Shown: one piece after another, positions 6,966 to 15,274 of the stretch
How the letters are laid out: every line of letters starts with the position of its first letter
Numbering within the stretch: the first letter of the stretch is position 1
Source of the DNA: Butyrivibrio sp.
GTDB taxonomy: Bacteria > Bacillota > Clostridia > Lachnospirales > Lachnospiraceae
Reading direction: 5' to 3'
Length of the DNA stretch: 60,216 nt
NCBI RefSeq assembly: GCF_017433805.1
Contig: NZ_JAFRGN010000066.1
Coordinates: 1-60,216, forward strand
Notes under the pieces: generated by a model
The model's input: the letters and a program-made list of their open reading frames with translations, nothing else
What the model was told of the DNA's origin: nothing
Database searches by the model: none
Translations under genes and position numbers: made by a program

Positions 6966-7652
6966 ATGACTTTATATGAACGTTTTATTGCAGCATTCAT
7001 AACTGGTGAAAGATGGAAGCTTTATCTTTCAGGACTTGGAATTACGCTGGAAGTAGCTCTTTTCGCTGGAATCCTTGGTATTATCATCGGAACTATCATG
7101 GCGCTTATGAAGCTGTCCACTACAGAGGATGGTAAACCAACTATCCTTAACTACATAGCGTCCATATACATTGATGTGATAAGGGGAACACCTAGTGTTC
7201 TCCAACTTCTCATCATGTGGTTTATTATCATGGCTTCCTCCAACAACGGTATTCTGGTAGCCTCCTTGTCTTTTGGTATCAACTCAGGAGCTTACGTTTC
7301 AGAGATCGTACGTGGAGGAATTCTCGCTGTTGATAAGGGCCAGATGGAAGCTGGTAGAAGTCTTGGTCTGTCCAAGGCCACAACAATGCGCTACATCATC
7401 CTTCCTCAGGCGATCAAGAACATCATTCCACCACTTGGTAATGAGTTCATCACTCTGATCAAGGAGACAGCTATTGTTGGATATGTAAGTCTTACAGACC
7501 TCACACGAGTAGCGAATCAGATTGCATCCAGGACTTATGACGCATTCATGCCTCTTATAGGAGCAGCTGTTATTTATTTCGTGATCATCAAACTGCTCAC
7601 TATATTCCTTGGAAAGTTGGAAAGGAGGATGCGTAGAAGTGATAACCGTTAA
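6966..7652 (+). CDS. Amino acid ABC transporter permease
   Basis: 228 residues, HisMQ/GlnP type membrane subunit with about five hydrophobic segments. [19 protein letters not shown] and the EAA loop [20 protein letters not shown] followed by [18 protein letters not shown] are the characteristic segments; the EAA loop docks on the ATPase. Only 11 bases separate it from the binding protein gene, and its end overlaps the ATPase start by 14 bases. It acts as a homodimer in the membrane. Confidence 0.93.
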   Translation: MTLYERFIAAFITGERWKLYLSGLGITLEVALFAGILGIIIGTIMALMKLSTTEDGKPTILNYIASIYIDVIRGTPSVLQLLIMWFIIMASSNNGILVASLSFGINSGAYVSEIVRGGILAVDKGQMEAGRSLGLSKATTMRYIILPQAIKNIIPPLGNEFITLIKETAIVGYVSLTDLTRVANQIASRTYDAFMPLIGAAVIYFVIIKLLTIFLGKLERRMRRSDNR

Positions 7653-8376
7653 GAATCTGTGTAAAGAGTTCAAGAATACTGACGGAACAGTTACTAAAGT
7701 TCTGCAGGGAATCAACTACGAAATCAATCAGGGCGAGAAAATCGTAATTGTCGGCCCTTCAGGCTCAGGAAAGAGTACTTTCCTCAGATGCCTTAATATG
7801 ATGGAAAGACCTACATCAGGACAGATCATCTTTGATGGAGTGGATATTACAGATAAAAAAGTAGATATCAATAAGGTTAGAGAGCGCATGGGAATGGTTT
7901 TCCAGAACTTCAACCTCTTTAATAACCTTACTGTTATGCAGAATATCATTCTGGCACCTGTTAAGCTCAAGATCATGACAGAGGCAGAGGCCAGAGAGAA
8001 GGCCAAAAAGCTCCTTGAAAGAGTCAACCTTCTTGATAAGGCTGATGTTTATCCTATTTCTCTTTCAGGTGGACAGAAACAGAGAATCGCTATCGTGCGT
8101 TCACTTTGCATGAATCCTGAGGTTATGCTCTTCGACGAGCCTACTTCTGCTCTCGATCCTGAGATGGTTGGAGAAGTTCTCGATGTTATGAAGCAGCTGG
8201 CTGACGATGGAATGACAATGGTTGTTGTTACCCACGAAATGGGCTTTGCAAGAGAAGTTGCAACCAAGGTGCTCTTCGTTGATGAAGGAAATATCCTTGA
8301 AGAGAACACACCTAAGGAGTTCTTCGAGAACCCACAGAGTAAGCGTCTTCAGGAGTTCCTGTCCAAGGTACTGTAA
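7639..8376 (+). CDS. Amino acid ABC transporter ATP-binding protein
   Basis: 245 residues from a GTG start at 7639, chosen because AGGAGG lies ten bases upstream and the protein then opens with [11 protein letters not shown], the normal N-terminus of the GlnQ family. Walker [11 protein letters not shown]-loop, signature LSGGQKQR, Walker [13 protein letters not shown] and the switch His in [10 protein letters not shown] are all present. The [12 protein letters not shown] segment after Walker B is typical of polar amino acid transporters. It completes the binding protein-permease-ATPase operon. Confidence 0.93.
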   Translation: MITVKNLCKEFKNTDGTVTKVLQGINYEINQGEKIVIVGPSGSGKSTFLRCLNMMERPTSGQIIFDGVDITDKKVDINKVRERMGMVFQNFNLFNNLTVMQNIILAPVKLKIMTEAEAREKAKKLLERVNLLDKADVYPISLSGGQKQRIAIVRSLCMNPEVMLFDEPTSALDPEMVGEVLDVMKQLADDGMTMVVVTHEMGFAREVATKVLFVDEGNILEENTPKEFFENPQSKRLQEFLSKVL

Positions 8377-8412
8377 AACGATTTTTATTCTAATGAATAT
8401 AACGAACATAAC

Positions 8413-8442
8413 GAAAGCCGTCACAAAAATGTGGCGGCTTTC
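8413..8442. terminator. Terminator between convergent operons
   Basis: AAAGCCGTCAC pairs with GTGGCGGCTTT (with G-T pairs) around AAAAAT. It serves the plus-strand amino acid ABC operon and can also act on the convergent arabinofuranosidase transcript, though neither T-run is long. Confidence 0.65.
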
Positions 8443-8477
8443 ATCATTAAGAGAGAAGGATCAACTGGATTAACACT

Positions 8478-9983
8478 TCAGAGAGTTACTCTCAGTGTCA
8501 CACAACTACAAGGCTTCATATTTACTTTTATAACCTTTCCATCAAAGCTAAAGTCCTCGAACTTGGCTTCCTGAACCTTAGTTGGATCATCAAAAGTATT
8601 GTAATCCATCATGTTTCCTGCAAGCTCAAAGCCCTCTACGTCCTTAACCTCTTTTTCCCTGAAATCTATCTCTATCTCATTATTCTTGTCAGCATCGATA
8701 TTGTTGAGGGTAATTGTCACAACGCCGTCCTTATCTACTGATACAGATTCATTGACATTTGTAGCAACATCCTCGCCGATTCCTACATTCTCTTCGCCCT
8801 CAAGGAAGCTGTCCAGAAGGTCTGAATCCTGGTGGAAGCGATACATGTGGAAGATGTGATATGTAGGAGTGAGAACCATCTTGTCATCCTCTGTAAGGAT
8901 AACAGACTGGAGTACATTGACGATCTGCGCAAGACAGCCCATCTTAACTCTGTCCGAATGCTTGTTGAATATATTAAGAGTAGCACCTGCAACCTGAGCA
9001 TCTCTCATAGTATTCTGCTGATAGAGGAAGCCTGGGTTAGTGCCCTCTTCTACATCATGCCAGCACCCCCACTCGTCAACCAGCATAGCAATCTTCTTTT
9101 CCGGATCAAACTGAGAAAGGATTTGGTCGTTGCCACTGATGATGTCATCCATGTAGTATGCCTTACGCATAGCTCTGTAGTACTCTTCCTTGGAGAAATC
9201 CTTGGCACTGCCCTTATCTTCCCAGCTATTAACTACAACATAGTAATGAACAGAAAAACCATCCATAAAGCCGTGAGCTGCAGCTGGCGCCGGGTGTCTG
9301 AAGCAGGTCTCCAGAACCTCTTTTGTCCATCTGTAATCATCAGCATTAGGGCCACAGCACACCTTCTTGATAGGCTTGTTGCCATCATAGTTGCGAACAT
9401 AAGTCTGGTAATTTCTGAATTTGTTGCCGTAGTAATCAGCAGTCATGTTACCACCGCAGCCCCAGTTCTCGTTACCAACACCGAAATAATCTACTGTCCA
9501 TGGCTTTTCATGGCCATTTTCTTTTCTGAGCTCAGCCATTGGAGATACGCCGTTGAAGGTCATGTACTCAACCCACTCGCTCATCTCTCTGACTGTGCCA
9601 CTTCCAACGTTACCATTTACGTAGGTTTTGCAGCCAAGCTGCTCACAAAGCTCGAAATACTCATGTGTTCCGAAGCTGTTATCCTCAATCACACCTCCCC
9701 AGTGTGTATTGATCATCTTCTTGCGCTTCTCTTTTGGTCCAATACCATCCATCCAATGATATTCATCCGCGAAATTTCCTCCTGGCCAGCGAAGTACAGG
9801 CACCTTGATTTCTTTTAGCGCATCGACAACGTCCTTGCGCATGCCCTTATCATTTGCAATTTCGGATTTCTCCCCCACATAGAGTCCACCATATATACAT
9901 CTGCCCAGGTGCTCACTGAAATGACCATACACCTCTGGTTCAATGTGACTAAGCTTACGATTCTCGTTAATATGTAATTTCAT
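8478..9983 (-). CDS. Alpha-L-arabinofuranosidase, GH51
   Basis: 501 residues, full length for the cytoplasmic GH51 family and without a signal peptide. HFSEHLGRCIYGGLYVG, VLRWPGGNFADEYHW and the catalytic motifs are visible: acid/base Glu172 in GVGNENWGCGG and nucleophile Glu304 in VDEWGCWHD. After the TIM barrel comes the C-terminal beta domain. The enzyme removes arabinofuranosyl side groups from imported arabino- or arabinoxylo-oligosaccharides. It is the last gene of a LacI-controlled operon whose binding protein and permeases probably import the substrate. Confidence 0.95.
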   Translation of the reverse strand: MKLHINENRKLSHIEPEVYGHFSEHLGRCIYGGLYVGEKSEIANDKGMRKDVVDALKEIKVPVLRWPGGNFADEYHWMDGIGPKEKRKKMINTHWGGVIEDNSFGTHEYFELCEQLGCKTYVNGNVGSGTVREMSEWVEYMTFNGVSPMAELRKENGHEKPWTVDYFGVGNENWGCGGNMTADYYGNKFRNYQTYVRNYDGNKPIKKVCCGPNADDYRWTKEVLETCFRHPAPAAAHGFMDGFSVHYYVVVNSWEDKGSAKDFSKEEYYRAMRKAYYMDDIISGNDQILSQFDPEKKIAMLVDEWGCWHDVEEGTNPGFLYQQNTMRDAQVAGATLNIFNKHSDRVKMGCLAQIVNVLQSVILTEDDKMVLTPTYHIFHMYRFHQDSDLLDSFLEGEENVGIGEDVATNVNESVSVDKDGVVTITLNNIDADKNNEIEIDFREKEVKDVEGFELAGNMMDYNTFDDPTKVQEAKFEDFSFDGKVIKVNMKPCSCVTLRVTL

Positions 9984-10000
9984 ATGTAAATTTCCCCTTT

Positions 10001-10897
10001 TTATCCTTTTACTCCGCCCAGCGTGATTCCTTTTACAAAGTTACCCTGAATAAATGGGTAAGACACAAGTATAGGTAAAACGCCGACTGTGGCCATTGCC
10101 ATTCTGACAGAAACTGAAGGAATAGAAGCAAGTCCTACTCCTGCGTCCTGAACACGCGCGCTGTTCTGCGACAGATACTGAATATTCTGCATCATTCTGT
10201 TGAGCAGATTCTGAACCGAATACAGATCAGTCCTCTTGGTGAGGTAGATATATCCGTTCATCCAATCGTTCCAGTACGCAATTCCTGCAAAAAGACCTAT
10301 CGTAGCCACTATAGGCTTGGAAAGCGGCAGTACAACGCTTCCGAAAGTCTTGTACTCTGAAGCTCCATCAATATAAGCCGCATCCAAAATCTCAGTTGGT
10401 ATACTACTGCAAAAATACGATTTCATCAGCATTACATTGAAACCGTTCATCAAAAGTCCCGGCACAAGCAGCGCCCAAAAACTATTCTTAATGTTCAGCA
10501 TATTGGTATAAACAATGTAGGTTGGAACCAGTCCGCCATTGAACAGAAGTGTGAAGAATACCAGGAACAACAGCACACTTCTAAAAGGCAGATCAGGCTT
10601 GGACAGGGCATAAGCCAGCATGGTTGTGATAGACAGCGCTAGCACTGTTCCAACGATAGTCAGAAGTATTGATATTCCATACGCATGAACTACTGAATTT
10701 CCAGTTTTGAAGATATACTCATAAGCGTAAGTACTCCATTTTGCTGGGGTAAAAGAGTATCCGTTAGCAATAAGTGTGTCATTATCGGTAAAAGAGGATA
10801 TGACCAGCAGCACAAACGGAACCACAGCAAAGAATGACAATATGATCATCACGATATGAGCAAATATCTGAAAGTTTCTCTCTTCTCTCGTTCTCAT
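10001..10897 (-). CDS. Oligosaccharide ABC permease (LplC/YtcP type)
   Basis: 298 residues, six membrane segments, CUT1 family. The EAA loop is ILDAAYIDGASEYKTFGSVVLPLSKPI. The protein ends VKGITLGGVKG, the usual C-terminus of the YtcP/LplC subfamily. It lies between the other permease and the arabinofuranosidase gene, 17 bases ahead of the latter. No ATPase is encoded in this operon; such CUT1 systems commonly share a general MsmX-type ATPase encoded elsewhere. Confidence 0.92.
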   Translation of the reverse strand: MRTREERNFQIFAHIVMIILSFFAVVPFVLLVISSFTDNDTLIANGYSFTPAKWSTYAYEYIFKTGNSVVHAYGISILLTIVGTVLALSITTMLAYALSKPDLPFRSVLLFLVFFTLLFNGGLVPTYIVYTNMLNIKNSFWALLVPGLLMNGFNVMLMKSYFCSSIPTEILDAAYIDGASEYKTFGSVVLPLSKPIVATIGLFAGIAYWNDWMNGYIYLTKRTDLYSVQNLLNRMMQNIQYLSQNSARVQDAGVGLASIPSVSVRMAMATVGVLPILVSYPFIQGNFVKGITLGGVKG

Positions 10898-10926
10898 TGT
10901 TACTCATCCTTCTAAATTCTAGTTGA

Positions 10927-11856
10927 TCAGAATAATGCGTACTCCGGATCAATCTTTTTAACAACCAGATTAGAACCCAGTACCAGAATGAAACCTACCA
11001 GTGACTGATATAGGCCTGCGGCTGATGACATCGACATATCTCCCAGCTCCAGCAGTCCTCTGTATACGTAGGTATCAATGGTATTCGTTACGCTAAAGAG
11101 CGCGCCCTGGTTCTGTGGAACCTGGTAAAAGAGTCCGAAATCTGAATAAAAGATTCTTCCCACTGCCAAAAGAGTGAGCATAACGATTGTTGGCTTTAAA
11201 AGTGGAATGGTGATCTTGAATATCTGTTGCCACTTGGAAGCTCCGTCAATCGCAGCTGATTCGTAGATGCTACGGTCGATTCCCAGAATGCTTGCAAGAT
11301 AGATTACGCAGTTATATCCAACGCCCTTCCATGCGCTTACGAACACTAGGATAAACGGCCAGTATTTCTTTTCCATATACCAGGAGATCGGATCCAGCCC
11401 CATAGGCTTGAGGATTGAATTGTTGATAAATCCGTTCTCAGTGGATAAAAAGCCGAATACCAGGTAACTTACAATAACCATGGAAATCATGTAAGGCAGG
11501 AGGATAAATGACTGATAGGCTTTCTTGATCCTGGAAGTCATCTCTGCCAAGAGAATAGCAACAAATATTGCCAGAATGGTATTTACAATGATGAACACAA
11601 GATTATACAGAATAGTGTTTCTTGTAATTACAAATGCATCCTTCGTTGCAAAAAGATATTTGAAATTCTTGAAGCCTACAAAAGGAGATCCGTAGATTCC
11701 CTTCTTGGCATTAAATTTTTTGAATGCGAGAACAAGTCCAGGAAGTGGTAAGTAGTTGTTAATAAAAAGATATAACAACCCTGGAAATGCCATAACATAA
11801 AGAGGTATATACCTCTTGAAGTTTTTCTTTTTAGTCTTAGTTTTCCCCGAAGCCAT
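10927..11856 (-). CDS. Oligosaccharide ABC permease (LplB/YteP type)
   Basis: 309 residues, six membrane segments with a basic N-terminal extension (SGKTKTKKKNFKRY). The EAA loop is IYESAAIDGASKWQQIFKIT followed by IPLLKPTIVML; the protein ends DPEYALF, as is typical of the LplB/YteP subfamily. It pairs with the downstream LplC-type permease to form the membrane channel. A terminator lies between this gene and the upstream binding-protein gene, so it is expected to be expressed less than the binding protein. Confidence 0.92.
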   Translation of the reverse strand: MASGKTKTKKKNFKRYIPLYVMAFPGLLYLFINNYLPLPGLVLAFKKFNAKKGIYGSPFVGFKNFKYLFATKDAFVITRNTILYNLVFIIVNTILAIFVAILLAEMTSRIKKAYQSFILLPYMISMVIVSYLVFGFLSTENGFINNSILKPMGLDPISWYMEKKYWPFILVFVSAWKGVGYNCVIYLASILGIDRSIYESAAIDGASKWQQIFKITIPLLKPTIVMLTLLAVGRIFYSDFGLFYQVPQNQGALFSVTNTIDTYVYRGLLELGDMSMSSAAGLYQSLVGFILVLGSNLVVKKIDPEYALF

Positions 11857-11891
11857 CTCTTTTCTCTCCCATTAAAGCAACTCTAATGATA

Positions 11892-11928
11892 GAAAAAACC
11901 CCGGCTATCCTTCCCCGATAGCCGGAGT
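11892..11928 (-). terminator. Attenuating terminator inside the arabinoside operon
   Basis: CCGGCTATC pairs with GATAGCCGG, and on the minus strand the stem is followed by GGTTTTTTC. Its position between the binding-protein gene and the permeases is typical of partial read-through that keeps the binding protein in excess. Confidence 0.85.
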
Positions 11929-11941
11929 CCCTTAAAACCGA

Positions 11942-13564
11942 TTAGTTAATTCCGTTCTCAGCTGCCCATGCATCGAGAGCTTCCTGCTTACCAGCCATGT
12001 AATCGTCAAGGCCAGCTGCCTTAAGTGCTGCTACGAGCTCTGAAATACCCTGCTCAGGCTCTACAAATCCGTATACAACCTTAGGACCATACTCATCATA
12101 AGCATTCTTGAGTGCTGTGTACTCTGAAGCGTAATCTGTGTTATCCCATGTGAAGCCAAGTGCCTTTGACTTACATGTGCAATTGTCGTTAAAGTCTGCA
12201 ATCTGCTGACCAAGATCAAGTGGATCACCCTGCCATACGTATGTTACATATGGGTTAGGCATAAGCCAGAGAACGTTTGGATAGTACTCTGAATTGTTAG
12301 CATCTACGCCATCAGCGTATGTGATAGTTCCGTCTGAGTTAACCTTGAAATCCTTGCCTTCCTGGCCCCAGCACATAAGTGTCTCAATTGTTGAATCTGT
12401 GTAAAGAGCGTTGAGAACCTGAAGTGTAGCTACAGGATCCTCTGTGTTCTGGTTAACACACCATGGGAAAGATGAAACTGATGAAGAACTCATGAAGCTC
12501 TCACCTACATCAAATACAACCATGTCTCTTCCGCACTCACCAGAGATCTGTGTCTTGTAACCAGGCTTGCAGCAAGCCATCATAGCCATGTAAGAACCTG
12601 ACTTAACCTTAGCTGATGCGCCAGTTGTATCTGTAAGGGCATCCTGTGAAAGATAGCCAGCCTGATTCCACTCATAAGCTCTCTGTGCCCACTCTTTGAA
12701 GATATCTGATTCATAAACATCTTCGATCTTGAGTGAATTCTGAGGATCAAGAAGTGTTCCGAAGTAGTCACCAGCGATGTTATCAACTGAGCTTCCCTGT
12801 GTGAGCTCGTTGTCCTGAATAGCCATTACATACTTGTCAGGGAACTTCTCGTGGAGCTGTGCATAGATATCATTGATATCATCCCATGTAGCTCTTGGAT
12901 ATCCAAGGTCGCTTGTAGGAAGCTTGGAAACATCGTAGCCGATAGCATCAAGATATTCCTGACCTACACAAACAGCACATGTCTCAATAGCGTAATCCTT
13001 GATTGGAGGTGTTCCATATAATACGCCGCCAACTCTGCAGGCATCGAGATAATCAGCTCTGATCTTCTCCTTGATGCCACCACAGTAATCATCAAACATT
13101 CCGTTCTCTTCAAGATCAAGAACATAACCATTGTTGATAGATGGGTTATATCCAAGGATACATGTTGAGAAAAGATCTACCTGCTCGCCAGATGAAAGCA
13201 TCAGCTTCATGTCATCACCATAAGCTGCAGAATCAATAATCATAAGCTCTACATCAAGACCAAGTGTCTCTTCTGTATAAGCTGATAAAGCCTCGTTAAC
13301 TCTGTCAAGACCAGCTGGTCTTCCAGTCCAGTCAAAGAAAGCAATAACTACCTTCTCATATTTACCACTCTTCTCTGCCTCTGCCTTACGATCAGCGATA
13401 GCCTGTGCAGCCTTATCGCTAACAGAAGCCGCTGTTGCTACTTCACCATCTTTGATAGTAGCTGTAGCTCCCTGGTCAGAACTAGGAGCACTTGAACCAC
13501 ATCCGGTCAGAACCATAGCCATTGTGGTCATACTAAGTAATAAAGAAGCAATTTTCTTTTTCAT
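11942..13564 (-). CDS. Oligosaccharide ABC transporter substrate-binding lipoprotein
   Basis: 540 residues from the ATG at 13564, which has GGAGGG four bases upstream. Lipobox LTGC gives a membrane-anchored lipoprotein. The large size and motifs such as VVIAFFDWTGRP, ATWDDINDIYAQLHEKFPDKY and SFPWCVNQNTEDPVATLQVLN fit the family 1 binding proteins (LplA/YtcQ class) that partner LplB/LplC permeases. Expected ligand: arabinose-containing or other hemicellulose oligosaccharides, inferred from the GH51 gene in the same operon. Transcribed from a strong promoter with LacI-type operators. Confidence 0.9.
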   Translation of the reverse strand: MKKKIASLLLSMTTMAMVLTGCGSSAPSSDQGATATIKDGEVATAASVSDKAAQAIADRKAEAEKSGKYEKVVIAFFDWTGRPAGLDRVNEALSAYTEETLGLDVELMIIDSAAYGDDMKLMLSSGEQVDLFSTCILGYNPSINNGYVLDLEENGMFDDYCGGIKEKIRADYLDACRVGGVLYGTPPIKDYAIETCAVCVGQEYLDAIGYDVSKLPTSDLGYPRATWDDINDIYAQLHEKFPDKYVMAIQDNELTQGSSVDNIAGDYFGTLLDPQNSLKIEDVYESDIFKEWAQRAYEWNQAGYLSQDALTDTTGASAKVKSGSYMAMMACCKPGYKTQISGECGRDMVVFDVGESFMSSSSVSSFPWCVNQNTEDPVATLQVLNALYTDSTIETLMCWGQEGKDFKVNSDGTITYADGVDANNSEYYPNVLWLMPNPYVTYVWQGDPLDLGQQIADFNDNCTCKSKALGFTWDNTDYASEYTALKNAYDEYGPKVVYGFVEPEQGISELVAALKAAGLDDYMAGKQEALDAWAAENGIN

Positions 13565-13601
13565 AGCACCCTCCAACTTTAAGTTTTCTCGTCCCTACTT
13601 T

Positions 13602-13617
13602 TGTTAATCGATTAACA
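13602..13617. promoter_or_regulatory. LacI-type operator O1
   Basis: TGTTAATCGATTAACA is a perfect 16-bp palindrome with the central CG expected for LacI/GalR proteins. It sits just downstream of the -10 of the binding-protein promoter, where repressor binding would block initiation. Confidence 0.75.
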
Positions 13618-13627
13618 TCTTAAATAA

Positions 13628-13656
13628 AGAATATGACAACCATTTCTGGTTGTCAA
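13628..13656 (-). promoter_or_regulatory. Promoter of the arabinoside operon
   Basis: On the minus strand TTGACA (13651-13656) and TATTCT (13628-13633) are separated by 17 bp. The spacer holds most of an exact inverted repeat, TGACAACCA-tttc-TGGTTGTCA, which might bind a second regulator. Confidence 0.75.
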
Positions 13657-13736
13657 TACGGTTTGTCGATAAATATATACAATTTGTTAATATATAATGA
13701 TTATTCTCATATTTAGATATGCATTATGCACAAAAC

Positions 13737-13748
13737 TTAAACGTTTAA
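13737..13748. promoter_or_regulatory. LacI-type operator O2
   Basis: TTAAACGTTTAA is a perfect CG-centred palindrome, related to O1, lying between the stop of the regulator gene and the binding-protein promoter. It is about 90 bp upstream of the -35 hexamer, a distance compatible with looping. Confidence 0.55.
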
Positions 13749-13750
13749 CT

Positions 13751-14788
13751 TCACTTCTCCACGAATTGAGCTATAGAATTTCTCTCTACAAGAGTACATG
13801 GAACCTTGATCTCATCAGGTATTTCCCTGCCTTCCATCTTGTCAAACAGAAGCTCCATTGTCCTCTTTCCTATCTCTACGAGCTCAATTTTCATAGTAGA
13901 GAGTCCTGGTGTCATGTAATCAGCTATCACTTCATTATCAAAGCCCATAATGGAAATGTCCTTGGCCACCTCTTTGCCATGATCAAACATGTACTCATAG
14001 ACACCACCGGCAGTCCTATCACTCATGCAAAAGATAGCTGTGACGTCCTTATCAAGAATCTTCTGAGCCGCATTATAGCTGAGTTCCTTGTTCCAGCCTG
14101 CATATACAACAAGCTCTGGGTTATACAGAATGCCTGCCTCATAGAGAGCCTTCTGATAGCCGAGAATACGAAGCTTGGTATGGATATTCTCCTGTTCACC
14201 AGCCATAACTCCAATCTTGGTGTGACCCTTTTCTATGAGGTGTCTGACTGCAGCTCTGGCGGATTCTTCATCATCTATAACAACAGAAGGAACATCTTTT
14301 TCCTGGGAATAAGCGTAAGCAAGAACTGATGGGATATCGTAATCACTAGGGAATCTGTGTATCTTGCGGGCATGACCAGCCACGTAAACAATACCGTCAA
14401 CCCTGATGGATGCCATCTCCTGAACTGCTGGATCCATAATAGAATAGTACATCTTGTCGTTATCAAACCACTGATCCTGCCATCTGGAATAAAGTCGCAA
14501 GTTCTGAACAATTGTCCTGTAGCCTCTCTCCTCGCAGGTTTCCATGATACCCTCAATGATCTCGGGAGTTGTAAACTGCGCAATATCTTCCGCGATAACT
14601 CCGATAGTCTGAGTCTTCTGTTTCCTGAGGCCCTGAGCCACATAGTTGAGCTTATAACCACGCTCTTTAACTACACTCAGCACTCTCTCCCTTGTCTCTT
14701 CACTGGCATTATTCTTGCCATTTAATATGTTAGAAACAGTAGCTGTGGAAACACCGCACTCCTTGGCTATCTCTTTTAAGGTTATCAT
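13751..14788 (-). CDS. LacI-family transcriptional regulator
   Basis: 345 residues from the ATG at 14788 (GGGAGA seven bases upstream). The helix-turn-helix MITLKEIAKECGVSTATVSNILNG is followed by the hinge region and a type 1 periplasmic-binding-like effector domain (IGVIAEDI, VDGIVYVAG, IGVMAGEQENIHTKLR, ISIMGFDN). It lies upstream of, and in line with, the arabinoside transport and hydrolysis genes and is the probable repressor of both that operon and itself. Operators with TTAA-CG-TTAA cores occur at its own promoter and at the operon promoter. The inducer is probably an arabinoside, by inference. Confidence 0.9.
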   Translation of the reverse strand: MITLKEIAKECGVSTATVSNILNGKNNASEETRERVLSVVKERGYKLNYVAQGLRKQKTQTIGVIAEDIAQFTTPEIIEGIMETCEERGYRTIVQNLRLYSRWQDQWFDNDKMYYSIMDPAVQEMASIRVDGIVYVAGHARKIHRFPSDYDIPSVLAYAYSQEKDVPSVVIDDEESARAAVRHLIEKGHTKIGVMAGEQENIHTKLRILGYQKALYEAGILYNPELVVYAGWNKELSYNAAQKILDKDVTAIFCMSDRTAGGVYEYMFDHGKEVAKDISIMGFDNEVIADYMTPGLSTMKIELVEIGKRTMELLFDKMEGREIPDEIKVPCTLVERNSIAQFVEK

Positions 14789-15097
14789 TTTAAATCTCCC
14801 ATGGTAATCTTGCAAAAATGCTGTAATTTCAACGTGTTAATCGTTTTAATCATTTTATTATCTTTGACTGATTTTTGCAAGTTAATTCATGAGAGCGGAC
14901 AGTTCTTCGTATCTTGCCTTGGCCTTCAGAAAAAACAGCTACTATGTGCCAACATGATGATACATTTTATTGCATTACAATTGTTATTTTATGCACCATA
15001 ATTTCAATATTTTCGTGAAAAGATAACAGTTTGGGGGATATATTTATAGAGATTTTTGTCGCAGATGGAGATTATATTTTTTTAAGATTTATTTCTG
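14789..15097. promoter_or_regulatory. lacI-type gene promoter with operator O3; remaining spacer
   Basis: For the minus-strand regulator gene TTGCAA (14875-14880) and TAAAAT (14852-14857 on the complement) are 17 bp apart. Immediately downstream lies TTAATCGTTTTAA (14837-14849), a CG-centred site with one perfect half, in the same place relative to the promoter as O1. This suggests autoregulation. From 14881 to 15097 I see no gene or recognisable RNA, only AT-rich sequence. Confidence 0.55.
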
Positions 15098-15126
15098 TTC
15101 ACTCACACCTTTTTCTGTGGTATGTT
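15098..15126 (+). promoter_or_regulatory. Possible promoter of the FliM-N-like peptide gene
   Basis: TTCACT (15098-15103) and TATGTT (15121-15126), 17 bp apart, with TG just ahead of the -10. The hexamers are weak matches. No flagellar sigma-28 consensus was seen. Confidence 0.35.
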
Positions 15127-15167
15127 AATGCAGCAACTTTTAAGACACGTTCAGAAAGGGGTACAAA

Positions 15168-15257
15168 ATGGGCGAAAATAATAATGGTGGTGCAGTTCTT
15201 TCACAAGCAGAGATAGACAAACTTATCCAGCAGATGGAAGCTGAAAAGAATAAATAA
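15168..15257 (+). CDS. 29-residue orphan peptide matching FliM N-terminus
   Basis: A 29-codon gene with a clear AGAAAGGGG binding site eight bases ahead of ATG. The product begins MGENNNGGAVLSQAEIDKLI and ends with a charged helix (QQMEAEKNK). The core LSQAEIDKL matches the EIDxLL segment at the start of flagellar switch protein FliM (E. coli FliM begins MGDSILSQAEIDALL; FliY has a similar start), which is the known binding site for phosphorylated CheY. The rest of FliM is absent and no flagellar gene is nearby. It is therefore a free CheY-binding-type peptide, not a truncated end of a larger frame: it has its own start, ribosome site and stop. Confidence 0.75.
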   Translation: MGENNNGGAVLSQAEIDKLIQQMEAEKNK

Positions 15258-15258
15258 T

Positions 15259-15274
15259 AACCTGTTTTCAGGTT
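15259..15274. terminator. Small hairpin between convergent genes
   Basis: AACCTG pairs with CAGGTT around TTTT. It fills the gap between the orphan peptide and the AraC-type gene. It is short with a weak T-tract, so only a partial terminator in either direction. Confidence 0.4.

Noticed and set aside
7609-7638. Earlier TTG start for the amino acid ABC ATPase
   Set aside because: The first ten codons cover the ribosome site of the GTG at 7639 and do not match the family N-terminus.
8832-9818. Long open frame on the plus strand opposite the GH51 gene (328 codons)
   Set aside because: No ribosome site, no recognisable domain, lies wholly antisense to a clearly conserved glycosidase; a shadow of codon bias.
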